From: Tessaracoccus timonensis
Lineage (GTDB): Bacteria > Actinomycetota > Actinomycetes > Propionibacteriales > Propionibacteriaceae
Length of the DNA: 64,000 bases
Assembly (NCBI RefSeq): GCF_900343145.1
Contig: NZ_LT996886.1
Location: 1,364,001 to 1,428,000, forward strand
Direction of reading: 5' to 3'
The position numbers and the translations under genes were made by a program. This document shows positions 17,079 through 25,716 of this stretch, piece by piece (within the stretch, counting starts at the first letter, position 1; every line of letters begins with the position of its first letter). The notes under the pieces are model-generated. The model was not told where the DNA came from. It ran no database searches and was given only the letters and a program-made list of their open reading frames with translations.

Positions 17079-17948
17079 ATGTACGTCATCGCAGGAGCCA
17101 CAGGCAGGGTCGGATCGGTGACCGCACGGACACTGCTCAATGCCGGGGCTGGGGTGCGCGTGCTGGTGCGCCGCCAGATCGATGCGGAAGCATGGGCGGC
17201 ACAGGGTGCCGAGACCCGCGTCGTGAAACTGAGCGACCAGACGGCGTTGAGCGACGCGCTTGAGGGAGCGTCCGGGTTCTTCGCATTGCTGCCGTTCGAT
17301 CTGACTGCCGACGACCTCGATGCGCACGCCGATGCCCTGATCGCTTCGATCAGCGGCGCGGTCGCGGATCGGCGGGTACCGCAGGTCGTCATGCTGTCCT
17401 CGGGCGGGGCTGATCTGGCCGAGGGCACCGGCCCGATCGTGGGGTTGTATCGGCTCGAGCGAGCGCTCCTCACGACCGGCGCGGTTGTGACTGCGCTGCG
17501 TTCGGGGCATTTTCAGGAGAAGGTCGTCGACGTGATCGACGTCGCTCGTGACACTGGCGTCTACCCGGTGTTCGCAGCGTCAGCCGAGACGCCGGTTCCC
17601 ATGGTCGCCACTCGCGACATCGGTGTCGCCGCCGCCCAGACGCTGCTCTCCCCGCCCGCTCGCAGCGAGAATGTCGATATCGTCGGTCCTGCCTACTTGG
17701 AACGCGATGTCGCCACGGTGCTCGGTACCGCGCTCGGGCGCGAGCTGCACGTTGCGACGATGCCTGAGGACACCTGGACCGGGGCACTGGTCGATGCGGG
17801 ATTCCGTCCGCATATCGCCGAGAGCCTCGCCGAACTTTACCGGGCCGACGAGCAAGGGCTGCTTGCCCCGCGCGGCGACCGCATTATCCGTGGGGAGTCG
17901 AGCCTCGAGGTCACGATCGATCGTCTGCTCACCTCCGGCTTGGGGTGA
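17079..17948 (+). CDS. NmrA-like NAD(P)-binding protein
   Basis: This 289-residue protein has a Rossmann nucleotide-binding start, MYVIAGATGRVGSVTARTLL, preceded by a strong AGGAGG (17067-17072). The remainder resembles atypical short-chain dehydrogenases of the NmrA/HSCARG type, which act as redox sensors or quinone reductases. The usual YxxxK catalytic pair is reduced to GLYRLERALL, so a sensing or atypical role is possible. It is the first gene of a pair with the DUF1772 gene (overlapping GTGA) and divergent from an AraC regulator. Confidence 0.87.
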   Translation: MYVIAGATGRVGSVTARTLLNAGAGVRVLVRRQIDAEAWAAQGAETRVVKLSDQTALSDALEGASGFFALLPFDLTADDLDAHADALIASISGAVADRRVPQVVMLSSGGADLAEGTGPIVGLYRLERALLTTGAVVTALRSGHFQEKVVDVIDVARDTGVYPVFAASAETPVPMVATRDIGVAAAQTLLSPPARSENVDIVGPAYLERDVATVLGTALGRELHVATMPEDTWTGALVDAGFRPHIAESLAELYRADEQGLLAPRGDRIIRGESSLEVTIDRLLTSGLG

Positions 17949-18442
17949 CGATCGTGTTCGACTGTATTTCCACGATCGTGCTTGCCGCCGGTGTCGTCAC
18001 CAACGGGCTGCTGGCCGGAGTGTTCTTCGCGTTCTCCTGCGCGATCAGCCCCGGATTCAGACACATCGACGATCGCAGCTACGTCAGAGCGTTCTGCGCC
18101 ATCAACGGGGCAATTCTCAACGGCTGGTTCCTCAACGTTTTCCTCGCCGCACCACTCACTACCGTCGCAAGCGCGATCCTGGCCGTCGGCCGAGAGGACG
18201 CATCGACTTTCGGATGGCTCGTCGTGGGCGCTGCCTGCTCGATGCTCTCCTTCGGCATCACTGCCGCCGGGAACGTGCCGCTGAACCGCGCGCTCGACCG
18301 GGCATCCGCAGATACGGCACAGCGGCTCCACGACACGCGCAAGGGTTTCGAGGCGCCCTGGAACAGATGGAACCACACACGAACCGTCTTGAGCACTGCC
18401 GCACTCATAACGCTGGTGATCGCCCCATTCGGTCAGAGTTGA
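17945..18442 (+). CDS. DUF1772 (anthrone oxygenase-like) membrane protein
   Basis: This 165-residue protein starts at a GTG overlapping the previous stop. It has four hydrophobic segments (for example IVLAAGVVTNGLLAGVFFAF and WLVVGAACSMLSFGITAAG) and the conserved NVPLNRAL ... WNRWNHTRTVLSTAALI pattern of DUF1772. Members are sometimes annotated as anthrone oxygenase, but their bacterial function is not established. It is co-expressed with the NmrA-like protein. Confidence 0.85.
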   Translation: MTIVFDCISTIVLAAGVVTNGLLAGVFFAFSCAISPGFRHIDDRSYVRAFCAINGAILNGWFLNVFLAAPLTTVASAILAVGREDASTFGWLVVGAACSMLSFGITAAGNVPLNRALDRASADTAQRLHDTRKGFEAPWNRWNHTRTVLSTAALITLVIAPFGQS

Positions 18443-18473
18443 AGGAAGGCTTCGCAACGCAGGCATATCGGGT

Positions 18474-19592
18474 TCAGATGAGTTCCATCACCGGCCCCTC
18501 GTGGACGGCACGGTAGATCGTGTTGCGGATCGAGTTGGCCTGATCTGCGGTGAGTGTCCGGTCGATCGGGCGAAGCACGATCCGCAGCAGCACATTGACC
18601 TGTCCCGGCCGCGTCCCCAACCGCGCTCGTGCGGTCTCGGGCAGGTTCTCATGCTCGGTACGGCTGAGTACTGCGACGGTCTCGATCAGGTCAGTGTCGT
18701 CACCGAGCGCCGTGCGTATGCGATCGCCAAGGGTCTCCTCGTCCTCTTCGTCTGTGACGACCACGGAGATATCGCGTCGGGCCGGTGGCAGCGAGGATAC
18801 ATGCCGCCACGGTTCCAGGGTCAGCATCTGCTCGGCGATCCTCGGGTCGGTGGCTCGCAGATAGCGGATGTCCGGGATCGCCTTGCGCAGCATGAGCGCC
18901 CGTTCGAGCCCCATCCCGAGCGCCAGTCCCGACCACTGCTCGGGGTCGAGCCCTGAGTCGCGCAGCACCGCTGGGTGGATGCGTCCGCACTCGGCGAGTT
19001 CGAGCCATTCACCGTCATGCCGAACATCGATCTGACGCCCGCCCACAGTGTAGGGGTGCTCGGCCTCGGTGATCCTCCACTCGGCTCCTGGGAGAACGGC
19101 ATCGACCAGTTCTCCAATCATGTCGAGCATGTCCTCGTCTCTGGTGCCTGGCGTGCTGCGGATGCGCCACAGGTCGACCTGGTGAGGTTCTCCGACGTGG
19201 CTGCGGTCGACGGCGTCGCGTCGATACACGAGCCCCGGCGCGACGATCAGTTCATCGACATCTCCGCAGCCGACGTAGGCTTCCAGCGCGGTGGGGAGCT
19301 CCGCGCTCATGTGGCTGCGCAGCATGGCCGTCGGGCTGACGTATCGGGTGTAGCGGCGGGCGCGGGTGACATCGCTCCGGGCATACCCGAGGCGGTCGTA
19401 GTTCGCGGTGATCGAGACGATGGGAGAGCTGCGCACGTACCGGATCGTGCTGCCCCAGCTGCGTTCGAGACTTGCGACGACGGCGCTTAGAAGAGCTTGG
19501 ATGGCATGTTCGCCCTGGGCGGGATCGGTGAGATCCCGAAGGTCGAGGGCGCGGCAGAGTTGTTCAGGGGTCAAGTAATCGGCATGAGCCAT
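18474..19592 (-). CDS. Stand-alone phenylalanyl-tRNA synthetase-like protein (PheS core plus FDX-ACB)
   Basis: The 372-residue protein begins MAHADYLTPEQLCRALDLRD. It has a class II aminoacyl-tRNA synthetase core with motif 2-like HQVDLWRIRS (about residue 135) and motif 3-like GLALGMGLERALML followed by IPDIRYL, the PheRS alpha pattern. The last about 100 residues (PPARRDISVVVTDEEDEETL...) form a ferredoxin-fold anticodon-binding domain. This monomeric layout is like mitochondrial PheRS and unlike the normal bacterial alpha2beta2 enzyme. It could be a spare PheRS that resists an inhibitor, or an enzyme recruited to another use. Its upstream region contains alternative hairpins. It lies next to the chloramphenicol exporter gene on the same strand. 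Confidence 0.75.
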   Translation of the reverse strand: MAHADYLTPEQLCRALDLRDLTDPAQGEHAIQALLSAVVASLERSWGSTIRYVRSSPIVSITANYDRLGYARSDVTRARRYTRYVSPTAMLRSHMSAELPTALEAYVGCGDVDELIVAPGLVYRRDAVDRSHVGEPHQVDLWRIRSTPGTRDEDMLDMIGELVDAVLPGAEWRITEAEHPYTVGGRQIDVRHDGEWLELAECGRIHPAVLRDSGLDPEQWSGLALGMGLERALMLRKAIPDIRYLRATDPRIAEQMLTLEPWRHVSSLPPARRDISVVVTDEEDEETLGDRIRTALGDDTDLIETVAVLSRTEHENLPETARARLGTRPGQVNVLLRIVLRPIDRTLTADQANSIRNTIYRAVHEGPVMELI

Positions 19593-19635
19593 GAGAGTCT
19601 CCAACAGGATTGTGGGCTGATGAACGAGGAGAACA

Positions 19636-19738
19636 CCCCCGGCCGCGCCTGCGGAGACCCAGTGAGCTATAGGCGCACGTCGAGAACCCCGCGGCCGTTA
19701 CCCGGCCGGGGGCTGGAAAATCGCTGCTGCCAACTCAT
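19636..19738 (-). promoter_or_regulatory. Possible attenuator upstream of the PheRS-like gene
   Basis: On the minus strand, one GC-rich segment (complement of CGGCCGGGGG, 19703-19712) can pair with a near one (19687-19697, CCCCGCGGCCG) or, perfectly over 10 bp, with a far one (CCCCCGGCCG, 19636-19645). The structures exclude each other. A 23-codon reading frame (MSWQQRFSSPRPGNGRGVLD, 19667-19738) covers the first segment. This resembles ribosome-mediated attenuation, but the short frame has no visible ribosome-binding site. Confidence 0.4.
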
Positions 19739-20235
19739 GGGAGGAATTCTAGCAGGAATCGACTCGGCCGTTCGGGATGTGTCCGGTCTTCATTCACGTC
19801 GGTGTGCACCATGTGACCGGGGCGCTCAGCCACGATCCTCTGCGGCTCCCGGTTTGTTGCGCCGGTCGGGTCGATCGTCGCTCGGCGGTTCAGCCCGCGA
19901 TGTGCGAGCAGGCGCGTGACCATACGGCGGCTGATATTCCTACCGCTCTGTTCCAGCTCGAAGGCGATTCGTGAAGCCGACCACTTGTGGTGACGTCGCA
20001 TGGTTTCGATCATCACCACGATTTCGTTCCGCGGTGCCGTTGGCTGGCGGATTGGAGTAGACGAACGGCCGTGCAAGCCGGGTTCGCCGAATCGGCGGTA
20101 GCGTCCGACCCATTTGGATGCGGTGGCTCGAGAGATGCCCATCTCGGCGGCGATATGCGCGAGAGGTCAAGTCCGACAACGCGCGATGACTCGGCGACCG
20201 CCTTCGACCGTCAGGGGAGAGTTTGCGTGCGTCAC
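19735..20235 (-). pseudogene. IS481-family transposase remnant
   Basis: This is the N-terminal part of an IS481-type transposase, in two frames. It begins MTHANSPLTVEGGRRVIARC (from a GTG at 20235) and continues after a break as MGISRATASKWVGRYRRFGE up to GHMVHTDVNEDRTHPERPSR, losing the catalytic core after the first Asp region. It is related to, but clearly different from, the bounding IS copies. It touches the end of the cmx-like gene, whose last codons may derive from the element. Confidence 0.8.
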
Positions 20236-21413
20236 TTGACCGCTTCGCTCTCGACGGGTGCAATCAGCCGAAGAAGGAGAACTGCGAGCAGCAATGCCGT
20301 TGCGGTCGCGATGGCGGCCACCCAAACGGGCCCGAGCGCGCCCGGCATAACACTGAGTGCGACAGCGGCAAGTACGGGACCGACGGCTGCGCCCACGTTG
20401 AGCGCCGCTGTCGCATATGACCCGGCCATGGTGGGCGCACCCGCCGCCGCATAGAGCACTCGCGTGATCAGCGTGCTGCCGACAGCGAACCCCAACACAC
20501 CCTGAATGAAAACGAGTCCGAGCAGGGCAACGGGGTTCGTCGCGAATATCGCCAACGCGAGCCACCCGAGCACCAGAACGCTGCCACCGCCCACGATGAC
20601 GATTCGGGGTCGGGCGTCCGAGAGCCGTCCCGCAACGGTGACACCGGTGAAGGAGCCGACGCCGAAGAGCACAAGCGCCACCGACACCCACCACTGGCTC
20701 AGACTGGCGGTCTCTGTAACGATCGGCGCGAGGAAGGTCAGTGTGGCGAAGGTCCCGGCATTCACCAGGGCAGCGAGCAGCATCGTCAAGACGAGGCGCG
20801 GGGAGGCAAGCTGAGCCAGCTCCACCCGCAGCGAGGTCGAGGACGGATCCTCCCTTGATGAGTTGTCAGTTTGAGTGGTGAAGCCCGCGGCGATGCCGAT
20901 CGCAGCGGGGACGCAGAGAAAAGCGATCGCCCAGAACGTCGACTGCCAACCGAGTGCCGTACCAAGCAGAGCACCCGCGGGGACGCCGGCGACGGTTGCG
21001 ACGGTGGTACCCGCCAGCAGAACCGCCACGGCCCGACCTTTGGCGTCAGGTGCCACGAGTTGCGTCGCCGCTCGCAGCGCGACCGCCAAAAAACCCGCAT
21101 TGACGATCGCGGCGATCACGCGCGTGATGAACAGTGCAGTGAAGTCCGGCGTGAGTGCCCCTACGACATGGGACAGCGCGAACACGATCACGCAACCCAA
21201 GAGTGTCGCGTTCACGGGGAGGCGACGAGTGAGCGCGGCCATCGCAGGTGCGCCGATCACCATACCTGCGGCGAATGCCGAGGTCAGGAGACCAGCAGTC
21301 CCCACGGAAACGCCGAAGTGAGTGGAGATGTCGGGCACGAGGCCGGCGAGCATGAACTCGGAAGTGCCCATGGCGAAGACCACCAGGGCAAGAAGATAGA
21401 GAGAGAAAGGCAT
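20232..21413 (-). CDS. Cmx-like chloramphenicol efflux MFS transporter
   Basis: This protein of about 393 residues starts MPFSLYLLALVVFAMGTSEF, the signature start of the Cmx/CmlR/AraJ-type exporters (Cmx has MPFALYLLALAVFAMGTSEF). It has twelve hydrophobic segments, motif C-like AGVPAGALLGTALGWQSTFW and a conserved STLITRVLYAAAGAPTMAGSYATAALN. It is expected to export chloramphenicol by proton antiport. Many substitutions against Cmx as I remember it suggest a distinct homologue rather than Tn5564 Cmx itself, so no allele symbol is given. Start codons upstream (to 21476) precede the family start. Confidence 0.83.
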   Translation of the reverse strand: MPFSLYLLALVVFAMGTSEFMLAGLVPDISTHFGVSVGTAGLLTSAFAAGMVIGAPAMAALTRRLPVNATLLGCVIVFALSHVVGALTPDFTALFITRVIAAIVNAGFLAVALRAATQLVAPDAKGRAVAVLLAGTTVATVAGVPAGALLGTALGWQSTFWAIAFLCVPAAIGIAAGFTTQTDNSSREDPSSTSLRVELAQLASPRLVLTMLLAALVNAGTFATLTFLAPIVTETASLSQWWVSVALVLFGVGSFTGVTVAGRLSDARPRIVIVGGGSVLVLGWLALAIFATNPVALLGLVFIQGVLGFAVGSTLITRVLYAAAGAPTMAGSYATAALNVGAAVGPVLAAVALSVMPGALGPVWVAAIATATALLLAVLLLRLIAPVESEAVK

Positions 21414-21563
21414 CGAGATAGCTCCGAAGCGAGAGTACGAACAAGAGAACGTCTCGTCACCACGGTCAGCGCCCAAAGAAACGCCCGAATGTCGTACTGC
21501 GTGCAGTACTGGGCGGCAGAGCTAGGGGCTCAGCTGAGGTGAGGGGCTGACGGCGTGACCGAA

Positions 21564-21589
21564 AGCCCCTGAGTGTCCGATTCAGGGCT
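21564..21589 (-). promoter_or_regulatory. Hairpin in the leader of the cmx-like gene
   Basis: AGCCCCTGA (21564-21572) can pair with TCAGGGCT (21582-21589) with one bulged base. It lies about 150 bp upstream of the exporter start and could be a terminator or leader structure. No U tract is evident. Nothing else is recognised in 21414-21640. Confidence 0.3.
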
Positions 21590-21644
21590 CGACATACGGC
21601 TCATCGTACCCGTCTGCGCCGCAGTTCCCAAGAAGCCGACGTGC

Positions 21645-23059
21645 CTCACCTAATATGCCCGCGAAACAGTTCCGGTGACTCACATAAATATGCCCGCGAA
21701 ACGGAATCATCTATTTCATGGGAAGTGGGCTATCAATGCGAGCCAAACACGAGATAACCAGGAAGTTCGCGCGGCAATACTCGGCCGCAGAAAAAGGCAC
21801 CAAGAGCAAACTACTCGACGAGGTGTGCGCGATCACGGGCTGGTCCAGAGATAACGCACGCAGACAGTTGAAGCTCGCATTGCAGCCGCGCCGGGTCAAC
21901 GCGAAGAAACGCAAGCCACGCGCGCTGAAGTACACCGATACGGCGATCGCGGTGTTGCATCGGGTGTGGGCGTTCGCGGGTGGAATCAGCGGGAAGTACC
22001 TCGCCGCCACGATGGAACTGCAGCTGATGCTCCTCGAAACACACGGGGAGTTAGTCCCCGGCAAGGGCGGCTACTCCGACGGAGTGCGTGACGAGTTGCT
22101 GGCGATGAGCCCCGCCACGATCGACCGCTATCTCGCACCCGCCCGCGCGAAGGACCCGCTGCGCGGCATCACCACGACCACACCAGGACCTTTGCTACGC
22201 AACTCGATCACCGTCCGGAAAGCTGGGGACGAGATCGAAGCCGTGCCCGGGTTTTTCGAGGGCGACACCGTCGCTCACTGCGGGCCTGTGCTCAAGGGCG
22301 AGTTCGCGAGGACCCTGGACATGACAGACATGCACACCGGGTGGACCTACACCCGGTCGATCAGAAACAACGCGCACCTACACCTGCGTGACGCGCTCGA
22401 CCGGTTTATCGCCGACACCCCGTTCGAGGTCACCGGGGTGGACTTTGATAACGGGAGCGAATTCATCAACTACGACGTCATCGGGTGGGCCGCCGAACTC
22501 GACATCTACTTCACCAGATCACGCCCCTACAAGAAGAATGATCAGGCCACGGTCGAGTCCAAGAACAACCAGATCGTACGCAGGTATGGCTTCTACTGGC
22601 GGTACGACACTCCCGCACAGTTGCGGCTTCTGGGCGAGCTCTGGCCGCTGGTAAACGACCGGCATAACTTCCTCACCCCGACGAAGAAACCCATCGGCTG
22701 GGACACCGACGGCAAAGGCCGACGCAGACGTGTCTATGACACGCTTGCGACCCCGTTCGACCGGCTCTTACGTTCCGGTGTCCTCACCAGCGAGAGAACT
22801 GCAGAGCTCACCGCGTACCGGGACAGTTTGAATCCCGCGCATATCGCCCGTGAGATCGACCGGATCCAGCAGCGCCTCACCTGGCTCGCCGCCGACAAGA
22901 CCCGCAAACTCGAAGCCGCCGAACTTGCGAAGCAGCCCGACCCGACCGCCGGGGTCAAACCCGCCCGAACAAGGAAGAAACAAGCCAGCTAAACTCAGGG
23001 ATTACGCGGGCATTCCTTCGTGAGTCACCGGGGCTGTTTCGCGGGCATATTTAAATGAG
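21645..23059 (+). mobile_element. ISNCY-like insertion sequence with paired terminal motifs
   Basis: Near-complementary ends surround one transposase gene. AATATGCCCGCGAAACAG followed by CCGGTGACTCAC is found at 21652 and, as its complement with small changes, ends at 23051. Each end carries the motif (AATATGCCCGCGAAAC) twice at exactly 35-bp spacing: 21652 and 21687 on the left, 23036 and an imperfect copy near 23001 on the right. Exact tips and target duplication cannot be fixed, because the right flank is a truncated intI1. Confidence 0.75.
21718..22992 (+). CDS. Integrase-core DDE transposase (ISNCY-type)
   Basis: This protein has 424 residues from 21718, or 418 from the ATG at 21736 (MRAKHEITRKFARQYSAAEK). 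An N-terminal helix-turn-helix region (SKLLDEVCAITGWSRDNARR) precedes the rve catalytic core. Candidate acidic residues are D in FFEGDTVAHCGP, D in VTGVDFDNGSEFIN and E in QATVESKNNQIVRR. A basic tail ends in ARTRKKQAS. The catalytic pattern is intact, so the element may be active. The family is assigned by resemblance to integrase-like ISNCY transposases of actinobacteria. Confidence 0.85.
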   Translation: MGSGLSMRAKHEITRKFARQYSAAEKGTKSKLLDEVCAITGWSRDNARRQLKLALQPRRVNAKKRKPRALKYTDTAIAVLHRVWAFAGGISGKYLAATMELQLMLLETHGELVPGKGGYSDGVRDELLAMSPATIDRYLAPARAKDPLRGITTTTPGPLLRNSITVRKAGDEIEAVPGFFEGDTVAHCGPVLKGEFARTLDMTDMHTGWTYTRSIRNNAHLHLRDALDRFIADTPFEVTGVDFDNGSEFINYDVIGWAAELDIYFTRSRPYKKNDQATVESKNNQIVRRYGFYWRYDTPAQLRLLGELWPLVNDRHNFLTPTKKPIGWDTDGKGRRRRVYDTLATPFDRLLRSGVLTSERTAELTAYRDSLNPAHIAREIDRIQQRLTWLAADKTRKLEAAELAKQPDPTAGVKPARTRKKQAS

Positions 23060-23067
23060 TCCCCTCG

Positions 23068-23707
23068 CTGGGTTCGTGCCTTCATCCGTTTCCACGGTGT
23101 GCGTCACCCGGCAACCTTGGGCAGCAGCGAAGTCGAGGCATTTCTGTCCTGGCTGGCGAACGAGCGCAAGGTTTCGGTCTCCACGCATCGTCAGGCATTG
23201 GCGGCCTTGCTGTTCTTCTACGGCAAGGTGCTGTGCACGGATCTGCCCTGGCTTCAGGAGATCGGAAGACCTCGGCCGTCGCGGCGCTTGCCGGTGGTGC
23301 TGACCCCGGATGAAGTGGTTCGCATCCTCGGTTTTCTGGAAGGCGAGCATCGTTTGTTCGCCCAGCTTCTGTATGGAACGGGCATGCGGATCAGTGAGGG
23401 TTTGCAACTGCGGGTCAAGGATCTGGATTTCGATCACGGCACGATCATCGTGCGGGAGGGCAAGGGCTCCAAGGATCGGGCCTTGATGTTACCCGAGAGC
23501 TTGGCACCCAGCCTGCGCGAGCAGCTGTCGCGTGCACGGGCATGGTGGCTGAAGGACCAGGCCGAGGGCCGCAGCGGCGTTGCGCTTCCCGACGCCCTTG
23601 AGCGGAAGTATCCGCGCGCCGGGCATTCCTGGCCGTGGTTCTGGGTTTTTGCGCAGCACACGCATTCGACCGATCCACGGAGCGGTGTCGTGCGTCGCCA
23701 TCACATG
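23068..23707 (+). pseudogene. intI1: Class 1 integrase fragment, cut at both ends
   Basis: This corresponds to intI1 nucleotides about 117-756. It starts in the codons for [10 protein letters not shown] and runs to [10 protein letters not shown], where IS6100 copy 2 begins. The left junction is with the ISNCY-like element. The first 417 bases (23068-23484) appear identical to 6653-7069 of the other intI1 fragment. The catalytic HxxR and Tyr are missing. The two fragments overlap but neither can be derived from the other, so at least two separate IS6100 events hit intI1. Confidence 0.95.
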
Positions 23708-24587
23708 GGCTCTGTTGCAAAGATTGGCGGCAGTCAGAGGTAGGCTGTCGCTCTGCGCCGATCAGGCGGCTGCTGCGAAATGGTGGTTGAGCATGCCCGT
23801 GGCCTCCGTCAGCGCCGAGGGCCCAATGCCAAAAGCTCTCTCCACAAGGCGCACCTCGCCCCTGATGCCGGGCTGCAGGCACCAGGGGCGAGCCTGTCCT
23901 TTGCGCAGGGCTCGCATGACTTCGAATCCCTTGATCGTGGCATAGGCCGTGGGGATCGATTTGAAACCGCGCACCGGCTTGATCAGTATCTTGAGCTTTC
24001 CGTGATCGGCCTCGATCACGTTATTGAGATACTTCACCTGCCGGTGGGCCGTCTCCCGGTCCAGCTTTCCTTCGCGCTTCAATTCGGTGATCGCTGCACC
24101 ATAGCTCGGCGCTTTGTCGGTATTGAGCGTGGCAGGCTTTTCCCAGTGCTTCAGGCCTCGCAGGGCCTTGCCCAGGAACCGCTTCGCTGCCTTGGCGCTG
24201 CGGGTCGGCGACAGGTAGAAATCGATCGTGTCGCCCCGCTTGTCGACTGCCCGGTACAGGTAGGTCCACTTGCCCCGCACCTTGACGTAGGTTTCATCCA
24301 GGCGCCAGCTCGGATCAAAGCCACGCCGCCAGAACCAGCGCAGCCGCTTCTCCATCTCCGGGGCGTAGCACTGGACCCAGCGATAGATCGTCGTATGGTC
24401 GACCGAAATGCCGCGTTCCGCCAGCATTTCCTCAAGGTCGCGATAGCTGATCGGATAGCGACAATACCAGCGCACCGCCCACAGGATCACATCACCCTGG
24501 AAATGGCGCCACTTGAAATCCGTCATCGTTCCGTCCGTCCAATCTCCGCCAAGCATGCTCAAGCTTCACGATTTTTGCAACAGAGCC
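23708..24587 (-). mobile_element. IS6100, copy 2
   Basis: This 880-bp element has the same ends as copy 1 and the same orientation. It joins intI1 (left) to the tail of the integron 3' conserved segment (right), the position IS6100 occupies in In4-type integrons. The flanking octamers do not match, so it has no target duplication. Confidence 0.97.
23762..24526 (-). CDS. tnpA: IS6100 transposase, copy 2
   Basis: The 254-residue IS6-family transposase has the same predicted sequence as copy 1 (start [12 protein letters not shown]; catalytic D, D, E as described there). The pair of identical, directly repeated copies allows homologous or IS-mediated excision of the 15.8-kb segment between them, which holds tet(33), the cmx-like gene and the chromosomal-type block. 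Confidence 0.97.
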   Translation of the reverse strand: MTDFKWRHFQGDVILWAVRWYCRYPISYRDLEEMLAERGISVDHTTIYRWVQCYAPEMEKRLRWFWRRGFDPSWRLDETYVKVRGKWTYLYRAVDKRGDTIDFYLSPTRSAKAAKRFLGKALRGLKHWEKPATLNTDKAPSYGAAITELKREGKLDRETAHRQVKYLNNVIEADHGKLKILIKPVRGFKSIPTAYATIKGFEVMRALRKGQARPWCLQPGIRGEVRLVERAFGIGPSALTEATGMLNHHFAAAA

Positions 24588-24713
24588 ATATCGACAACCT
24601 CTCGCGCAACCAAGACATCGCGGTCGGACTGCAAGTGATCTTGAAGCCACGGGCCCGTCCCACCCCGACATGGACCTCGATGCCCGAACGGACGTTAGAT
24701 TTCGAGTTCTAGG
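24588..24713 (-). pseudogene. orf5: Tail of the integron 3' conserved segment with the end of orf5
   Basis: These 126 bases join IS6100 copy 2 to IS481 copy B. Read on the minus strand they start CTAGAACTCGAAATCTAA, which completes orf5 (...ERL-ELEI stop, stop at 24695-24697), and continue into the sequence that precedes IS6100 in In4-like integrons. This is the piece missing at 3055. It shows the element is circularly permuted. Confidence 0.88.
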
Positions 24714-25716
24714 TGTATGAGGTCATGACGTTGTCTACACGTTCGTGGACTCGGCTGGCCGGTGGCTGGTCTGCACAGGCGGTATGAGGCCGATGATAGT
24801 TGTAGTGATGGACCCATACCCCGATCGCCTTCCGGCGGGCCTGCTCGGAGTCATAGACGCGGGCATAGAGGCACTCTTCGGCAAGGAGTCGTTGGTAGCG
24901 TTCGACCTTCCCGTTGTGCCGCGGCGTGTACACCCGCGTGCGCTGATGACGCGAGGCGTGCGACTGCACCGCCGTCACGAACCGTGAGGCCCGGTAGTTC
25001 GCGCCGTTGTCCGTCACGACTCGGACGAGTCGGGTGATGCCATGGGCGGCGAAGTACGCGCGAGCCCGGGCGAAGAACCCGATCGTGGTCTGTGCTGTCT
25101 CGTCCTCGAGGGCTTCGGTGTACGCCAGCCGGGAGTACCCATCGATGGCCGAGTGCAGGTAGGTGTAGCCGACGCGCTGCTTGTGCGCGCGCTTGGACGC
25201 CAGTGCTTTGCTGCTGCCGCGGCCGTGTGCCCACCAGCCGCCCCCGTCAGGGATCTTCCCGACCTTCTTCACGTCCATGTGGAGCATGTGGCCGGGGAAC
25301 CTGGCGGTGATCGTGCCGATCGTCCGGTTGCTCTCTCCTGTCGGGTCGAGGTCGCGACGCCGGCCGATCCCGAGTCGCTTCAGCCAGCGCGATACCGTGC
25401 GCAGGCAGCAGTGGTGGCCGAGGTGGGCCAGTTCGTGGTGGATGCGGCGGGCGGGCCACTTGTGATCGCGACGCCAGCGATCGATTAGCTCCAGCATCTC
25501 CAGGGGGATTCGTGTGGGGCGGGCTGCTGGTGCGCTGGAGCGGTCTTCAAGTCCGTCGGCGCCTTCGGCCCGATAGCGGGCCACCCATTTCGTGAGTGTG
25601 GAGCGGGCGATGCCGGCTTCAGCGGCGACGTGAGCGATGGGCCGGCCGCCTGCGAGGACGCGGGTGACGAGGCGCTGTCTTCCTTCCGGGGTCAGTGGGG
25701 CGTTAGCGTGGGTCAT
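24709..25716 (-). CDS. IS481-family transposase, copy B
   Basis: About 335 residues from the ATG at 25716, with the same domains and catalytic residues as copy A. Two positions differ: Pro in HKWPARR, and the last residue (Thr instead of Ser). The second change is not a mutation: the last codon and stop come from the target site (ACC TAG here, AGC TAG in copy A). Confidence 0.9.
   Translation of the reverse strand: MTHANAPLTPEGRQRLVTRVLAGGRPIAHVAAEAGIARSTLTKWVARYRAEGADGLEDRSSAPAARPTRIPLEMLELIDRWRRDHKWPARRIHHELAHLGHHCCLRTVSRWLKRLGIGRRRDLDPTGESNRTIGTITARFPGHMLHMDVKKVGKIPDGGGWWAHGRGSSKALASKRAHKQRVGYTYLHSAIDGYSRLAYTEALEDETAQTTIGFFARARAYFAAHGITRLVRVVTDNGANYRASRFVTAVQSHASRHQRTRVYTPRHNGKVERYQRLLAEECLYARVYDSEQARRKAIGVWVHHYNYHRPHTACADQPPASRVHERVDNVMTSYT

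Noticed and set aside
3055..24713. Plasmid replication initiator gene
   Set aside because: Looked for a Rep-type protein in the circle and found none. The relaxase is the only plasmid backbone gene, so autonomous replication cannot be claimed.
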